A stretch of 64,000 nucleotides of DNA from the NCBI RefSeq assembly GCF_022761125.1, contig NZ_JAKWJR010000002.1, forward strand, positions 1 through 64,000, read 5' to 3'. Below, in pieces: positions 35,714 through 44,641 of this stretch. The notes beneath the pieces were generated by a model. That model did no database searches, was not told the origin of the DNA, and was given only the letters and a program-made list of their open reading frames with translations. The first letter of the stretch is position 1; each line of letters starts with the position of its first letter. The DNA comes from Nocardioides sp. SR21. GTDB taxonomy: Bacteria; Actinomycetota; Actinomycetes; Propionibacteriales; Nocardioidaceae. The translations under genes and the position numbers were made by a program.

Positions 35714-36817
35714 ATGCGGGGAGGACTGCGGTCGCTGACGGCTGCGCTGGTGACCGGTGTACTGCTGAGTGGCTGCGGCCTGTCCGGGGGCGCCGAGCCG
35801 TCCGACGACACCTCCGCCGCGGCGTCCGGCACGACCGCGCCGCCGCTCGCCGACGTCACCACGCTGGACGACGTGCGCGACTGGGACGGCGAGGTCGTCG
35901 CGGTCGCCCAGACGCCGGTCGACCCGGTCGCCGACCCCGAGCCGGCGCTCCCGGTGACCGTCACCGACTCCCAGGGGACCGAGGTCACCGTCACCGACGC
36001 CAGCCGGATCCTCGCGCTCGACGTGTACGGCACGCTCGCCCGCACGGTCTTCGAGCTCGGCCTCGGCGACCAGCTGATCGGCCGCGACATCTCCACGGAC
36101 TTCGACGAGGCCGAGGACCTGCCGCTGGTCACCCAGGACGGCCACAGCCTCAACGCCGAGGCGATCCTCGGGCTCGACCCGACCGTGATCATCACCGACA
36201 CCTCGCTCGGCCCGTGGGACGTCGTGCTGCAGATGCGCGACGCCGGGATCCCGGTCGTGGTCGTGGACTCCCACCGCGGCCTCGACAGCGTCTCGGACCT
36301 GATCCACGCGGTCGCCGACCCGCTCGGCGTCCCCGAGGCCGGCGACGCGCTCGCCCAGCGCACCCAGGACCAGATCGACGACGTCACCGCGCAGATCGCG
36401 AAGGTCGCGCCGGCCGACGAGGGCCAGCGGCTGCGCACCGTGTTCCTCTACGTGCGCGGCCAGTCCGGCGTCTACTACATGTTCGGCGAGGGCTCGGGGG
36501 CCGAGTCGCTGATCGACGCCATCGGCGGGTACGACGTCGCCGGCGAGATCGGCTGGGACGGCATGAAGCCGCTCACCGACGAGGGCCTGGTCGCCGCCCA
36601 GCCCGACCTGGTGCTGATGATGACCGGCGGTCTGGACTCCGCGGGCGGTGTCGACGGACTTCTCAAGAGGCTTCCGGCCCTGGCGGAGACGCCGGCCGGG
36701 CAGCACCGTCGTTTCGTGGCGATGGACGACGCACAGATCCTCGGCTTCGGCGCGATCACCGCGAGCGTGCTCAACGCGCTCGCGGTCGCGACGTACGCCC
36801 CTGAGTCCATCTCATGA
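35714..36817 (+). CDS. hmuT: Heme ABC transporter substrate-binding lipoprotein
   Basis: A 367-residue lipoprotein with lipobox LLSGC (Cys21) and a Ser/Ala/Thr-rich linker. The binding-protein fold is of the FecB/HmuT type: VTDASRILALDVYGTLARTVFELGLGDQLIG, then GLDPTVIITDTS, and GGYDVAGEIGWDGMKPLTDEGLVAAQPDLVLMM. It hands heme to HmuU/HmuV. Its TGA overlaps the ATG of the first 24-codon micro-ORF (ATGA at 36814-36817). The IdeR-type box is immediately upstream. Confidence 0.9.
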   Translation: MRGGLRSLTAALVTGVLLSGCGLSGGAEPSDDTSAAASGTTAPPLADVTTLDDVRDWDGEVVAVAQTPVDPVADPEPALPVTVTDSQGTEVTVTDASRILALDVYGTLARTVFELGLGDQLIGRDISTDFDEAEDLPLVTQDGHSLNAEAILGLDPTVIITDTSLGPWDVVLQMRDAGIPVVVVDSHRGLDSVSDLIHAVADPLGVPEAGDALAQRTQDQIDDVTAQIAKVAPADEGQRLRTVFLYVRGQSGVYYMFGEGSGAESLIDAIGGYDVAGEIGWDGMKPLTDEGLVAAQPDLVLMMTGGLDSAGGVDGLLKRLPALAETPAGQHRRFVAMDDAQILGFGAITASVLNALAVATYAPESIS

Positions 36818-36888
36818 TCACCCCACGAAAGCGCGTGCTTCCCCCGCTGCGCTCCTCCAGCCCACGCTTCCGCGGGGGCCCCGAATGA
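36814..36888 (+). CDS. 24-codon micro-ORF linking hmuT to hmuU (copy A)
   Basis: ATG at 36814 overlaps the hmuT stop (ATGA) and its TGA overlaps the hmuU ATG (ATGA), so it exactly fills the junction. The 24-residue product starts MITP and contains VLPPLRSSSP and FRG. CCCCCGC at 36841-36847 can pair with GCGGGGG at 36872-36878, which holds the likely ribosome site of hmuU. A second copy of the same length, 65 of 75 bases identical, lies before hmuV. Either a translated coupling peptide or a REP-like repeat that preserves coupling. Confidence 0.5.
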   Translation: MITPRKRVLPPLRSSSPRFRGGPE

Positions 36889-37961
36889 CGGCGACCGTCG
36901 TCGACCGCCAGCGACCGGTGATCCGTGCGGTCGCCGGGCGGGTCGGCCTGCTCGGCGGCCTGAGCGCCGTGCTGCTCGTCTCGCTGGTCTTCGCGGCCGG
37001 CCACGGCCAGCTCGACATCCCGCCGTCCGAGGTCCTCGGCTCGGTGCTCCACAAGATCGGTCTCGACCTCGGCCCGGTGCCGCACCACCCGCAGGGTGAG
37101 AACACGCTGTGGCAGGTCCGCTTCCCGCGCGTCGTGATGGCCGCGCTCGCCGGCGCCTGCCTGGCGACCGCGGGCGCGCTGATGCAGGGCGTCTTCGGCA
37201 ACCCGCTCGCCGAGCCGGGCATCGTCGGCGTCTCGGCCGGCGCCGCGGTCGCGGCGGCCACCGTCATCGTCTTCGAGTGGACCTTCGCCGGCACCTGGAC
37301 GATCGCGATCTGCGCGTTCGTCGGTGGGCTGATCACCACGCTGCTCGTCTACGTCACCTCCCGCGACGGGGGACGCACCGAGGTCGTCACGCTCGTCCTC
37401 ACCGGCATCGCGGTCACCGCGATGACCACCGCGGCGCTGGCGTTCCTGATGTTCCTCGGCGACACCCAGGCCCGCGAGGAGATCGTGTTCTGGACCCTCG
37501 GCAGCCTCAACGGCTCGCGGTGGGAGTACGTCGGGGTCGTGTTCCCGATGGCCGTGGTGGGGATCGCCGCGGCGATGGTCCTGGCGCCGAAGCTCGACCT
37601 GCTCGCGCTCGGTGACCGCGCCGCCCGCCACGTCGGCGTCGACGTCGAGCGGCTGCGGCTGAGCACCATCGTCGTGGTAGCGGTGCTGACCGCGGCGGCC
37701 GTCGCCTTCTGCGGGATCATCTCGTTCATCGGGCTGGTCGTGCCGCACCTGATCCGGATGGTCGCCGGCCCCGGCCACCGGCTGCTGGTGCCCGCCAGCG
37801 CGCTCGGCGGCGCGGTGCTGCTGGTGCTCGCCGACCTGTGGGCCCGCACGCTCGTCGACTACGCCGACCTGCCGATCGGCATGCTGACCGCCCTGATCGG
37901 CGGCCCGTTCTTCTTCTGGCTGATCCGCCGGGCCCGCAAGACCTCCGGGGGCTGGGCATGA
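36885..37961 (+). CDS. hmuU: Heme ABC transporter permease
   Basis: A 358-residue FecCD-family permease with about ten membrane helices. Typical patterns: WQVRFPRVVMAALAGACLATAGALMQ near 73-98, NPLAEPGIVGVSAGA, and the ATPase-contact loop near RHVGVDVERLRL, then FCGIISFIGLVVPHLIR. I start at the ATG at 36885; the longer open frame upstream is not homologous. Both ends overlap the micro-ORFs by four bases. It forms the channel for heme with HmuV. Confidence 0.94.
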   Translation: MTATVVDRQRPVIRAVAGRVGLLGGLSAVLLVSLVFAAGHGQLDIPPSEVLGSVLHKIGLDLGPVPHHPQGENTLWQVRFPRVVMAALAGACLATAGALMQGVFGNPLAEPGIVGVSAGAAVAAATVIVFEWTFAGTWTIAICAFVGGLITTLLVYVTSRDGGRTEVVTLVLTGIAVTAMTTAALAFLMFLGDTQAREEIVFWTLGSLNGSRWEYVGVVFPMAVVGIAAAMVLAPKLDLLALGDRAARHVGVDVERLRLSTIVVVAVLTAAAVAFCGIISFIGLVVPHLIRMVAGPGHRLLVPASALGGAVLLVLADLWARTLVDYADLPIGMLTALIGGPFFFWLIRRARKTSGGWA

Positions 37962-38032
37962 TCACCCCACTGCACTCCGTGCTTCCCCCGCTTCGCTCCT
38001 CCAGCCCACACTTCCGCGGGGACCCCGCATGA
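37958..38032 (+). CDS. 24-codon micro-ORF linking hmuU to hmuV (copy B)
   Basis: Same design as copy A: ATG at 37958 in the hmuU stop (ATGA), TGA in the hmuV start (ATGA), 75 bases exactly. The product again starts MITP and contains VLPPLRSSSP and FRG; seven of 24 codons differ from copy A, six of them changing the residue. CCCCCGC at 37985-37991 can pair with GCGGGG at 38016-38021, the hmuV ribosome site region. Confidence 0.5.
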   Translation: MITPLHSVLPPLRSSSPHFRGDPA

Positions 38033-38820
38033 GCGCGATCAACGCCCGCGGCGTCAGCGTCGCCTTCGACGGCACCCCGATCCTCACCGACGTCGACCTC
38101 GACGTCCGCCCCGGCGAGGTGGTCGCGCTGGTCGGCCCCAACGGCGCCGGGAAGTCCACGCTGCTCGCCGTGCTCGCCGGTGACGTCGAGCCGACCGCGG
38201 GCCGGGTGACCATCGACGACCGCGACCTCGGGTCGTACCCGGCGCGCGAGCTGGCCCGCCACCGCGCCGTCCAGCTGCAGAAGCAGGGGCTGGCGTTCGG
38301 CTTCCGCGTCTCCGAGGTCGTCCGGATGGGCCGCACGCCCTGGCACCGCACCGACCTCGAGGACGACGACGACCGCATCGTGGTCGAGTCGATGGAGCGC
38401 GCCGATGTCGTCGAGCTCGCGGACCGGCTCTTCCCGACGCTGTCCGGTGGTGAGCAGGCGCGGACGTCGTTCGCCCGGCTGCTGGCCCAGGCCACGCCCG
38501 TGCTGATGCTCGACGAGCCGACCGCCGCGCTGGACATCCGGCACCAGGAGTCGCTGCTCGCGGTCGCGCGCGAGGCGGCCGCGGCCGGTGCCGGCGTCGT
38601 CGTGGTGCTGCACGACCTGTCGCTCGCCGCGGCGTACGCCGACCGGATCTGCGTGCTGTCGCACGGCGCCGTACGCGCCGACGGGCCGCCGGCCGAGGTG
38701 CTGACCGCCGAGCTGCTGACCGAGGTCTACGCCCACCCCGTCGACGTCATCGAGCACGACGGCAACCTGCTGGTCGTGCCGGTCCGGGTGAAGGGAGCGG
38801 TGCCGTGGCCCGCCGTCTGA
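38029..38820 (+). CDS. hmuV: Heme ABC transporter ATP-binding protein
   Basis: A 263-residue ABC ATPase: Walker A GPNGAGKS near 36-43, signature LSGGEQAR near 141, Walker B VLMLDEPTAALD near 157-168, and switch His in VVLHDLSLAAAYADR. Typical HmuV/FepC family. The ATG at 38029 lies inside the micro-ORF stop. The end overlaps the following exported protein gene by 16 bases. Confidence 0.94.
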   Translation: MSAINARGVSVAFDGTPILTDVDLDVRPGEVVALVGPNGAGKSTLLAVLAGDVEPTAGRVTIDDRDLGSYPARELARHRAVQLQKQGLAFGFRVSEVVRMGRTPWHRTDLEDDDDRIVVESMERADVVELADRLFPTLSGGEQARTSFARLLAQATPVLMLDEPTAALDIRHQESLLAVAREAAAAGAGVVVVLHDLSLAAAYADRICVLSHGAVRADGPPAEVLTAELLTEVYAHPVDVIEHDGNLLVVPVRVKGAVPWPAV

Positions 38821-39857
38821 TCCTCGCGGCGGCCGTCGCCGCCGTCCTCCTCGTCCCCGCCCCGGCGTTCGCCGGCGGCAGCGTCTCGGTCGACCCGGGC
38901 ACCGTCGACCCGACGTACGCCACCACGATCAGCGTCTCCGGCTCCGGCTTCCAGGCGGTGAAGGGCGGCCACGGCGGCGTCTACGTGTTCTTCGGGACCG
39001 TGAGCTCCGGGTGGCAGCCCAGCAAGGGCGGCGTCACCGGCAAGGACTACTTCTACGTGCCCGACAGCGAGGCCAAGAACAACCAGGGCTTCCAGCGGTA
39101 CGTCGCGTTCCCCGGGTCGGACACCGCGAGCTCGGCGAACGGTGGCGTGATGAGCGCGTCCGGCTCCTGGTCCACCCAGCTCGTCGTACCCGGCGCCGAG
39201 TTCAAGGCCTACGACCGGGCCGGCAACGTGAGGACGATCGACTGCCGCGAGGTCACCTGCGGCGTGATCACCGTCGGTGCGCACGGCGTCGCCAACGGCA
39301 ACAACGAGACGTTCACCCCGGTCAGCATCGGCACCGCGAGCAAGCCGACCTCGACCTCGTCGGCCACGCCGACCGCGACGGCGGACCCGTCCCAGACCGC
39401 GGACCCCGAGGCGCCGACCGCAGGCGAGTCCGCACCGGTGTCCACCGGCCCGGCCACGCTCGAGGTCGACCGCGAGTCGGCGGTGGCCGGCAACGTGCTG
39501 GCGTTCACCGCCTCCGGGCTGCCGCCCGGTGTGCAGGTCTCCGCGGTCTTCGACGACGGTGCCGCGGGCGCCGGCCCGTTCCTCGTCGGCCCCGACGGCA
39601 CGCTCGCCGGCGTGATCACGCTGCCGGCCGCGACGGGCGCGGGCACCCACGAGCTGCGGTTGTTCGGCGTCAGCGACGCGCCGTCGGTGCAGTTCGCGGT
39701 CGTCGCGTCCACCGTCGAGCACCCGACCACCGAGGCCGCTGCGAGCGACGACGAGCTGCGCGTGGCCTGGCTGTTCGCGGGCGCCGCGGCCCTGGTGCTG
39801 GTCGTCGCCCTGGCGCGGCTGTTCCTGCGCTACCGGGGGAGTCGTCGTGCGGCGTGA
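38805..39857 (+). CDS. Membrane-anchored Ig-like surface protein of the heme locus
   Basis: A 350-residue exported protein. Signal peptide residues 1-23 (cleavage after AFA), an Ig-like domain (about 24-175; SVDPGTVDPTYATTISVSGSGFQAV, GGVYVFFGTV), a Ser/Thr/Pro-rich linker, a second beta domain (about 215-310), one C-terminal membrane helix (LFAGAAALVLVVALARLFL) and a basic tail. The first domain resembles the C-terminal Ig-like part of the HtaA protein at 41043-42380. GTG start, 16-base overlap with hmuV. No clear HtaA domain. Probably displays or supports heme capture at the envelope. Confidence 0.72.
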   Translation: MARRLILAAAVAAVLLVPAPAFAGGSVSVDPGTVDPTYATTISVSGSGFQAVKGGHGGVYVFFGTVSSGWQPSKGGVTGKDYFYVPDSEAKNNQGFQRYVAFPGSDTASSANGGVMSASGSWSTQLVVPGAEFKAYDRAGNVRTIDCREVTCGVITVGAHGVANGNNETFTPVSIGTASKPTSTSSATPTATADPSQTADPEAPTAGESAPVSTGPATLEVDRESAVAGNVLAFTASGLPPGVQVSAVFDDGAAGAGPFLVGPDGTLAGVITLPAATGAGTHELRLFGVSDAPSVQFAVVASTVEHPTTEAAASDDELRVAWLFAGAAALVLVVALARLFLRYRGSRRAA

Positions 39858-41046
39858 CCGGGTGGCGGCCGCAGCCGTCATGCTCCTGACCGGCCTGCTG
39901 GTCGGCGTACCGGCGATGGCCGAGGACGAGCCGTCGGGGGCCGTGCAGCTCGACGACGCCGTGCTGCGCTGGGGCATCAACAACGAGTCGAGCAACCGCG
40001 CCTACGCCCCGCGCACCTACAACTTCTTCTCCGCGGGCCGCGTGCCCGACCCGGGCCAGGGCGGCGAGACGATCCCGCAGGGGCGGTGGAAGCAGTCCGC
40101 GGGCCGGGTCCAGATCCAGAAGTGGGACGGCTCCACGTGGCGCAAGGCGACGTGGGCCGGCCTCTCCACCGACAGCAACGGCGAGCGGCTCGGCTCGCCG
40201 ACCGCGGGCGTCTTCAGCAACCACCGCTTCGTGGTCTCCGGCGGGACCGGTGAGGTCGACGCCGAGGCGGGCACCGCGCACGTCGAGTGGGACGGCGACC
40301 TGACGGTCCTCTACTACTCCGGCATGTCGATGTTCCACGTCTCCGACCCGGTCCTCGACGTCGCCGACGGGCGCGGCACCCTCACCGCCACGGTGCAGGG
40401 CTACGCCTCCTCGGTCGAGGACCCCGAGATCTGGGAGCCGGTCGAGCCCGAGACCGTGACGCTCGCCGACCTGCCCGACGTGGACCTGTCCGACGACCGC
40501 GGGCTGACCGTGACGCCGGCGTACCTCGGCGTGAAGGTCGACGGCCTGGGCCAGGTCACCGGCGACCGGTACTCCGGCTCGTTCCCGCAGAGCTTCGTCG
40601 ACTACATGGACCGGCTCGGTACGGCGCCGTTCTGGCTGTCGAGCGGCGCCGCGACCGACCCGTTCAAGGTCGCGCTGCCGCTCAGCGTCGGCTTCGACGC
40701 CGCCGTCGAGCAGCCCGAGCCGACGCCGACCGCCGAGCCGACGAAGGAGCCGATCGAGAACCCGGTCGTGCCGCCGCCGGTGACCGTGACGGTCACCGCG
40801 CAGCCCGACCCGGTCGTCCAGCCGGCGCCGCCCGCCGTCGTACCGCCCACGGTCTCGGCGCCGCCGACGGTCGCCGCCGTCGGCCCGCTGCCGGTCGCCG
40901 CCCAGCTGGTCGCCGCGCCCGCGCCGGTCGCCGCGGCCACCACCGACGAACCCACTGACCCCACCCCCATCTGGTGGCTCGGAGCCGGCCTGCTGCTTGC
41001 CGCCGCGCTCACCCTGCTGATCCCCTTCCGGAAGGAATCTCGATGA
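39847..41046 (+). CDS. HtaA-domain heme-binding surface protein, membrane anchored
   Basis: A 399-residue protein with signal peptide (cleavage after AMA near residue 25), an HtaA domain over about 30-235 (LDDAVLRWGINNESSNRAY at its start, FVVSGGTGEVDAEAGTAHVEWDGDL in the middle), a Pro-rich linker, and a C-terminal helix plus basic tail. HtaA domains bind heme through conserved Tyr/His; Tyr and His candidates exist but I cannot assign them. It overlaps its upstream neighbour by 11 bases and the next gene by four. In corynebacteria htaA and hmuTUV are also linked. Confidence 0.88.
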   Translation: MRRDRVAAAAVMLLTGLLVGVPAMAEDEPSGAVQLDDAVLRWGINNESSNRAYAPRTYNFFSAGRVPDPGQGGETIPQGRWKQSAGRVQIQKWDGSTWRKATWAGLSTDSNGERLGSPTAGVFSNHRFVVSGGTGEVDAEAGTAHVEWDGDLTVLYYSGMSMFHVSDPVLDVADGRGTLTATVQGYASSVEDPEIWEPVEPETVTLADLPDVDLSDDRGLTVTPAYLGVKVDGLGQVTGDRYSGSFPQSFVDYMDRLGTAPFWLSSGAATDPFKVALPLSVGFDAAVEQPEPTPTAEPTKEPIENPVVPPPVTVTVTAQPDPVVQPAPPAVVPPTVSAPPTVAAVGPLPVAAQLVAAPAPVAAATTDEPTDPTPIWWLGAGLLLAAALTLLIPFRKESR

Positions 41047-42380
41047 CCCTCGCTCGTCGCGTGGCCGCCGTGGCCGCGCTCTCCCTGGCCTCGACCGGGC
41101 TCGTCGGCGTCGCCGCGCAGCCCGCCTCGGCCGCCGAACTGTCGTTCACCTGGGAGATCTCCCAGCAGCTGGACGACCACCTCTCGACCCATGCCCTCAC
41201 CGGGGGAGCGACCGAGGACTCGTCCGGCGTCATCACCTTCCCCGGGGGCGAGGGCTCGTTCGACCCGGAGACGGGTGCTGGGACCGTGCAGTACGACGGT
41301 GCCGTCGCCGCGTCGTTCCAGACCTTCTACGAGGTGAAGATCGCCGAACCGGCCGTCACGATCGACGAGCAGGGCAACGGCGAGATCACGGCCGTCGTCT
41401 CCGGGTGGGACGCCCCGTCGGGTGGTCCGGCTGCCGGCACCACCCCGACGCGCGTCATCGTCACGACCTTCGACGCCGCTGGTGGATGGGGTGACGGATC
41501 CCTCGCGGCGACGCCGGACTGGGCGGGCGTGCTGCCGTCGGGTGCGGAGTCGCAGGCCCTCGGCATCACGGCCGGCCAGCCGGTCGACGGCAAGTCCTTC
41601 GCGCCGACGTTCCTCGGGCAGATCACCAGCGGTGTTCGTGCCCACTTCTACGCCAGTGGTTCTGGTTCGGACCCGAAGAAGGCGCCCGCGTCGTTCACGG
41701 CTCAGGCGGAGCCTGGTGAGGTCGCCGAGCCGACCCCGGCGGTCGAGGTGGAGACGACGTACGACGGCCACCGGGCCCTGATCGCCGTCGACGGCACCGG
41801 TTTCGCGGCCGTCACGAACCCCGGCGACGCGGGTGTGTACGTCGCGCTCGCCGAGGCCGGCGACTTCCCGGAGACCGACGACTTCGAGGACCAGGAGAAG
41901 GTCGCCGACGCCGAGTGGGTCACGCCCGCGCAGATGGCTGACGGCACGTTCTCGGTGACCCTGAACCCGGAGAACCAGTACCTCAACCCGTCGAAGCAGT
42001 ACGCCGTCTACACGTGGCAGGCGCACGCGCACTCGAACCCGAGCCAGGACACCGAGACCGCGGTCGAGATCGTCTGGGCCGAGCTGGCCGTCCCGGCGAC
42101 GCTCGGCGTCAAGGTCGCCAAGGCGCCGACCCCGAAGAAGGCCGGGTCGCTCAAGGTCACGGTCACCGGCGCGGACACCCCGGCCAAGGGCAAGGTGACC
42201 GTCGTGCTGACGAAGAAGGGCCAGAAGGCCAAGAACCTCACCGGCAAGGTCGCGAACGGCGCCGGCACGGTGAAGCTGCCGAAGCTGGTGAAGGGCACCT
42301 GGAAGCTGAAGGTGCAGTTCCTCCCGTCGGACGCCGCCTACACGTCCGTGACCAAGACCCAGAACCTCAAGGTCAAGTAG
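41043..42380 (+). CDS. HtaA-domain secreted protein with Ig-like repeats
   Basis: A 445-residue secreted protein. Signal peptide about 1-33 (AQPASAA), HtaA domain about 34-225 (LSFTWEISQQLDDHL, GGEGSFDPETGAGTVQYDG), then an Ig-like domain with VDGTGFAAV and YAVYTWQAHAHSNPS, and a Lys-rich C-terminal Ig-like repeat (about 345-445). There is no membrane anchor or sortase motif, so it is probably released or wall-associated and passes heme to the anchored HtaA protein and HmuT. ATG at 41043 overlaps the previous stop. Confidence 0.87.
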   Translation: MTLARRVAAVAALSLASTGLVGVAAQPASAAELSFTWEISQQLDDHLSTHALTGGATEDSSGVITFPGGEGSFDPETGAGTVQYDGAVAASFQTFYEVKIAEPAVTIDEQGNGEITAVVSGWDAPSGGPAAGTTPTRVIVTTFDAAGGWGDGSLAATPDWAGVLPSGAESQALGITAGQPVDGKSFAPTFLGQITSGVRAHFYASGSGSDPKKAPASFTAQAEPGEVAEPTPAVEVETTYDGHRALIAVDGTGFAAVTNPGDAGVYVALAEAGDFPETDDFEDQEKVADAEWVTPAQMADGTFSVTLNPENQYLNPSKQYAVYTWQAHAHSNPSQDTETAVEIVWAELAVPATLGVKVAKAPTPKKAGSLKVTVTGADTPAKGKVTVVLTKKGQKAKNLTGKVANGAGTVKLPKLVKGTWKLKVQFLPSDAAYTSVTKTQNLKVK

Positions 42381-42383
42381 CGC

Positions 42384-42953
42384 CTACGAGCCCGCGGTGC
42401 CGACCGCGCGCAGCACGAACGACTCGATCGTGCTCACCGGCAGGTGCCGCGGGCTCAGGCATGCGTGGATCAGGGACATCGTCCCGGGCACGTCCTCGAT
42501 CGTGAACGCACCGCTCTCCATGCCGGCCTCGAGGATCCCGCGCAGCACGTCCTCGACCGCGACGACGTGCTCGCGGATCGCCTGGCGCGAGTCCGGCCCG
42601 AGGAAGCCGTACAGCTGAGGGCCGAGGCCCATGTGGAACCGCTCGCTCTCGGAGAGCTGGTAGGTGATGTAGAGCCGCAGCCGCGCGGCCGGCTCGTCGG
42701 CCTCGGTGAGCGAGGCGAGCAGGCGGGTGAGGTACTGCTCCGTCTCGTGGCTCGCGAACGCCACCACGACCGACTCCTTGTCGGGGAAGTGGTGGTAGAT
42801 CGAGGTACGCCCGACCTCCGCGCGCTCGGCGATGGCCGCCATCGAGATCGCGTCGAAGCTGCGCTCCGCCATCAGCTCCGCGAACGCCTCGAAGACCCGC
42901 TGCTGCAGCTGCTCGCGGTGCTGCTGGAGGGAGTCTCCTGAGATTCGGGGCAC
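42384..42953 (-). CDS. TetR-family regulator
   Basis: A 189-residue TetR regulator. The HTH is RVFEAFAELMAERSFDAISMAAIAERAEVGRTSIYHHFPDKESVV (about 19-63) with the usual YHHFPDKE. The C-terminal ligand domain is not assignable. GTG start. It converges on the HtaA gene with only three bases between stops and lies ten bases after the stop of the quinone oxidoreductase gene, with which it shares orientation. Confidence 0.88.
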   Translation of the reverse strand: MPRISGDSLQQHREQLQQRVFEAFAELMAERSFDAISMAAIAERAEVGRTSIYHHFPDKESVVVAFASHETEQYLTRLLASLTEADEPAARLRLYITYQLSESERFHMGLGPQLYGFLGPDSRQAIREHVVAVEDVLRGILEAGMESGAFTIEDVPGTMSLIHACLSPRHLPVSTIESFVLRAVGTAGS

Positions 42954-42963
42954 GGCCCGAAGG

Positions 42964-43989
42964 TTAACCCAGCACGACGACGGTGCGTCCGGTCGTACGG
43001 CGCGCGGCGTGGTCGCTCAGGGCGCCGGCGACGTCGTCGAGCCCGATCCGCCGGCCGATCGCCGGGCGCACGCTGCCCGCCGCGACCAGGTCGAGCAGGG
43101 CGGCGTGCACGCGCTCCCCGGTCTCGGGCGGGAACGCGTTGATGCCGAAGCGGCGGAAGTCGCGCGGGGTGTCCAGGTAGGCGAGCAGCACGCCGAGCAC
43201 GGACATGTTCGCCATCGAGAGCTTGCGCAGCGGGCGGCCGGTCAGGCCCGACTCCGGGTCGTCGTTGAAGCCGACCGCGAGGTAGCGACCGCCGAGGGCA
43301 CCGCAGGTCCACAGCGTCTCGGTCTGCTCGCCGCCGATCGGGTCGAAGATCACGTCGGCACCGCGGTCGCCGGTCGCGTCCATGACGGCGTCGAACACGT
43401 CCGCGCTGGTGTGGTCGACGGTCAGGTCCGCGCCGAGCTCCGCGCAGAGTGCGGTCTTGTCGGGGCCGCCGGCGGTGGCGATGACGGTCGCCCCGGCGGC
43501 CTTGGCGAGCTGGATCGCCGCCGTACCGACCGCGCTGGCGCCGCCGCGGACGAGGACGGTCTCGCCGGCCTGCAGCGCGGCGCGCTCGTGCAGGGCGAGG
43601 TAGGAGACGTGGAAGGGGAGCGTGAACGCCGCGGCCTCCGCGTCGTCGAGCTCGGGCGGGGCGTCGAAGACGCTGCCGGCCAGCGCCTTCTCGGCGAGCC
43701 CGCCGAGGGACTGCGGGGAGATGCCGACGACCCGCCGCCCGACCCAGCGCTCGGCGCCGTCGCCCGCGGCCTCGACGACGCCGGCGACGTCCATGCCGAG
43801 GGTGAACGGCGGCTGCCCCATCACCGCCGCGACGCCGCCGCGGCAGCGCGCGACGTCCCCGAAGTTGAGCGACGCGGCGGACACCGCGACCCGGACCTGG
43901 CCGGGTCCTGGCTCGGGTACGTCGACGTCGTCGCGGACCTCGATCGCGTCGACCGGCTCACCATGGCGCACCACACGGACTGCCCTCAT
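42964..43989 (-). CDS. Zinc-type / quinone oxidoreductase (MDR family)
   Basis: A 341-residue medium-chain reductase. NADPH-binding region is VLVRGGASAVGTAAIQLAKAAGATVIAT (about 146-173) and the N-terminal GroES-like part has LNFGDVARCRGG and GMDVAGVVEAAG. The structural-zinc Cys cluster is missing, which places it with quinone oxidoreductases rather than alcohol dehydrogenases. ATG start. Regulated perhaps by the adjacent TetR. Confidence 0.87.
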   Translation of the reverse strand: MRAVRVVRHGEPVDAIEVRDDVDVPEPGPGQVRVAVSAASLNFGDVARCRGGVAAVMGQPPFTLGMDVAGVVEAAGDGAERWVGRRVVGISPQSLGGLAEKALAGSVFDAPPELDDAEAAAFTLPFHVSYLALHERAALQAGETVLVRGGASAVGTAAIQLAKAAGATVIATAGGPDKTALCAELGADLTVDHTSADVFDAVMDATGDRGADVIFDPIGGEQTETLWTCGALGGRYLAVGFNDDPESGLTGRPLRKLSMANMSVLGVLLAYLDTPRDFRRFGINAFPPETGERVHAALLDLVAAGSVRPAIGRRIGLDDVAGALSDHAARRTTGRTVVVLG

Positions 43990-44014
43990 GGGCGGACCGT
44001 ACTAAGAGTGCGTT

Positions 44015-44641
44015 TTAGGCGTCAACGGTCGGAGCGTTCGCCATCGCGGCGGCCATCGAGAGCAGGTTGCGGACGAACCGCTCGGTCGGCAGCTGCGCGC
44101 GACCCGGGTCGGCGGACTCCGCGGCGCGGGCCCGGTCGGCCACCGAGCGCAGGATGAAGCCGGTGACCAGCGCCAGCCGCTCGTTGCGGAGGGCCTCGTC
44201 GAGGTCGGGCAGGCGCTGCTCGAGCAGCTCGAAGACGGCGTACCCGCCGGTGCCGCGCAGTGCTTCGTCGACGTCGGCGTCGAGCCGGTCGTACTCCTCG
44301 ACGAGCTCGCCGATGATCACGAGGTACTGCCGCCCCGACCGACCGGTCTCGGCGAGCTCGACCGCCGGGCGGACGACGGCCTCGAGGACCGCCTCCAGGT
44401 CGTCCTCGGGGGTGGCGCGGGCCCGGGCCAGCAGCTGGCCCTCGCGCTCGGCGAGGAAGCCGGCGTGCTGCTCGAGCACGGCGACGAGCAGGCCTTCGCG
44501 CGAGCCGAAGTGGTAGTGGACCGCGCCGCGGTTGCGCTGGCCGGCGCGCCGGGTGATCTCGACCAGGGACGCGGTGAACACGCCCTGCTCGGCGAACGCC
44601 TCGGTCGCGGCCTCGACCAGCGCGCGGCGGGTGTCCTGCAT
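44015..44641 (-). CDS. TetR-family regulator
   Basis: A 208-residue TetR protein starting MQDTRRALVEAATEAFAEQG. The HTH contains SLVEITRRAGQRNRGAVHYHFGSREGLL (about 25-52). The start overlaps the last base of the purine nucleoside phosphorylase stop codon, so it may be read with that gene, while the downstream quinone oxidoreductase is 25 bases away. Target unknown. Confidence 0.87.
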   Translation of the reverse strand: MQDTRRALVEAATEAFAEQGVFTASLVEITRRAGQRNRGAVHYHFGSREGLLVAVLEQHAGFLAEREGQLLARARATPEDDLEAVLEAVVRPAVELAETGRSGRQYLVIIGELVEEYDRLDADVDEALRGTGGYAVFELLEQRLPDLDEALRNERLALVTGFILRSVADRARAAESADPGRAQLPTERFVRNLLSMAAAMANAPTVDA

